14,432 nt of DNA, taken from positions 7,847-22,278 of the forward strand of contig DLOL01000084.1 of NCBI GenBank assembly GCA_002478485.1. The letters are read 5' to 3'. This document shows positions 13,552 through 14,432 of the stretch, in pieces. Source of the stretch: Eubacteriaceae bacterium UBA7485 (GTDB lineage Bacteria > Bacillota > Clostridia > Eubacteriales > Eubacteriaceae). Under the pieces are notes generated by a model, which saw only the letters and a list, made by a program, of their open reading frames with translations, was not told the DNA's origin and searched no databases. A program made the position numbers and the translations under genes. Numbering within the stretch: position 1 is the first letter of the stretch; every line of letters begins with the position of its first letter.

Positions 13552-14138
13552 CTCACACCTCGAATCTTCTGAACCATACTAGCCGGAAGATTGCGAATCA
13601 CTATAGCAATAAACAGGAAACTGAGGGCCTTATCCAGCAAATCAGTTAGAATCTGCACAGAGAATACCGCTCTCAGAAGTTCCACACCGCTGGTTTTCAA
13701 AAGTGCTACAATCAAGCTTGATCCGCTGGTTGTCACCCCTGAAAAGACAAAGGCCACAATAATCGAGCTCATGCATGAACCTGCTGCAGTGATCAGAAGA
13801 ACGGACCAGGTCAATTGCCAAACCTTTTTCAAACTCCACTTTTTATCCTTAAACCAGCTGTACTTGATAAGCCATCCGGTCATAAATCCGACAATTAGCT
13901 GCGTCGGGATAAAATAGATTGAGATCGGGTCAAAGGTTACGGCGTTTACGATCCCTGTCAAGATTCCGGTCAGCATTCCGGCAGCCGGTCCCAGCATCAC
14001 TGCAGAAAAGATGGTGCCAACCGCATCCAGATAAACAGGAAGCTTTAAAAACGTCGCGGCCATCCCGCCTGCCAGATTCAAGACCACGCAGATGGCAAGG
14101 AATCCGAGCTGCTGCACGGTAAATCCTTTCTTATTCAT
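13548..14138 (-). CDS. ECF transporter S component
   Basis: About 196 residues and six hydrophobic helices in the pattern of energy-coupling-factor substrate-binding (S) subunits. Helix 1 is LGFLAICVVLNLAGGMAATF. LPVYLDAVGTIFSAVMLGPAAGMLTGILTGIVNAVT is the well-conserved central part. Positively charged ends close the protein. The S unit binds the substrate in the membrane and works with a shared EcfA-EcfA'-EcfT module encoded elsewhere. Substrate is unknown, but coupling to a nucleoside hydrolase suggests a nucleoside or nucleoside-like micronutrient. Start: ATG at 14138 follows GGGAG and gives MNKKGFTVQQL; an earlier ATG at 14162 that overlaps the upstream stop (TGATG) is the alternative and would add eight residues. 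Confidence 0.85.
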   Translation of the reverse strand: MNKKGFTVQQLGFLAICVVLNLAGGMAATFLKLPVYLDAVGTIFSAVMLGPAAGMLTGILTGIVNAVTFDPISIYFIPTQLIVGFMTGWLIKYSWFKDKKWSLKKVWQLTWSVLLITAAGSCMSSIIVAFVFSGVTTSGSSLIVALLKTSGVELLRAVFSVQILTDLLDKALSFLFIAIVIRNLPASMVQKIRGVR

Positions 14139-14161
14139 CACCGCTTCTCCCTGCGCCCGCA

Positions 14162-14432
14162 TCAGTCAACCACCCCGTATCTGGGATCATCCAGCACTTT
14201 TCTGAACTTTCCGCGCTTTCCCGGAAAGAGTCTGGAGAAGAACAGGTCAAAGAATCTTGGCGTATTCACTTCGGTCAGAACCTTTACATTCGGTGCGCGC
14301 TTCAGGATTCCCTGGGAGTCAACCATGGTCATACCTTCTGCAGGCCCTTCTGTGATCACGCTTGTATAGAGTCTCGGTCCTGTTGCGATCTGCACGTCCA
14401 CCAGCACTGCGGCTGCAAGCGGGTCGTTGATT
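14162..14432 (-). CDS. Inosine-uridine-type nucleoside hydrolase (C-terminal part)
   Basis: The frame continues beyond the right edge; about 89 C-terminal residues are visible. INDPLAAAVLVD matches the late HDPLA block of nucleoside hydrolases (IunH/RihA-B-C family), where the Asp binds the catalytic calcium; the usual His before it is Asn here. TSVITEGPAEGMTMVDSQG and VKVLTEVNTPRFFDLF follow as in family C-termini. The enzyme splits the N-glycosidic bond of ribonucleosides to base plus ribose. It is the first visible gene of an operon with an ECF S component, whose start overlaps or closely follows this stop, consistent with uptake then cleavage of a nucleoside. Confidence 0.85.
   Translation of the reverse strand, partial: INDPLAAAVLVDVQIATGPRLYTSVITEGPAEGMTMVDSQGILKRAPNVKVLTEVNTPRFFDLFFSRLFPGKRGKFRKVLDDPRYGVVD

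Overview
The window looks like a chromosomal segment of a Bacillota bacterium, most likely a clostridial one. The signs are strong AGGAGG-type ribosome binding sites, many short hairpin-plus-T-run terminators, a DUF1659/DUF2922 gene pair, an ECF-type vitamin/nucleoside S component and a lipoprotein signal peptide. Most of it has a moderate GC composition. The stretch from roughly 10.7 to 13.3 kb is visibly more AT-rich and looks acquired.

Layout. Positions 1-889 hold the end of a membrane protein gene overlapped by an HXXEE membrane protein gene. Positions 1003-3273 (minus strand) carry a redox module: a RibD/DHFR-fold reductase in its own unit, then a cupin, a cytosolic flavodoxin and a lipid-anchored flavodoxin in one operon. 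Divergent from the cupin is a LysR regulator followed by a double-domain carboxymuconolactone decarboxylase (CMD) homologue. Two LysR-type boxes sit upstream of the cupin promoter, so the regulator, cupin, flavodoxins and CMD protein probably form one regulon. A metallo-beta-lactamase-fold hydrolase and a TMEM175-type channel follow.

Positions 7376-9309 (minus strand) are a compact three-gene operon. It starts with a YoeB/Txe toxin whose catalytic residues are all present but which has no recognisable YefM antitoxin. Two unrecognised proteins follow, the last with an excisionase-like helix-turn-helix. This is the best candidate here for an undescribed system, possibly a toxin-antitoxin module with a non-standard partner.

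Positions 9550-10681 hold the DUF1659/DUF2922 pair, a candidate structured RNA of about 205 nt with its own promoter and strong terminator (10062-10301), and an ABM-fold monooxygenase gene. The AT-rich block then carries a Vsr mismatch endonuclease and a C5-cytosine methyltransferase without a cognate restriction enzyme. A perfect 22-bp palindrome touches the methyltransferase ribosome binding site. Behind the methyltransferase lie two broken coding fragments.

Positions 13306-14432 (minus strand) are an overlapping operon: nucleoside hydrolase (partial), ECF transporter S component and a DUF1653 protein. It suggests uptake and intracellular cleavage of a nucleoside-like compound.
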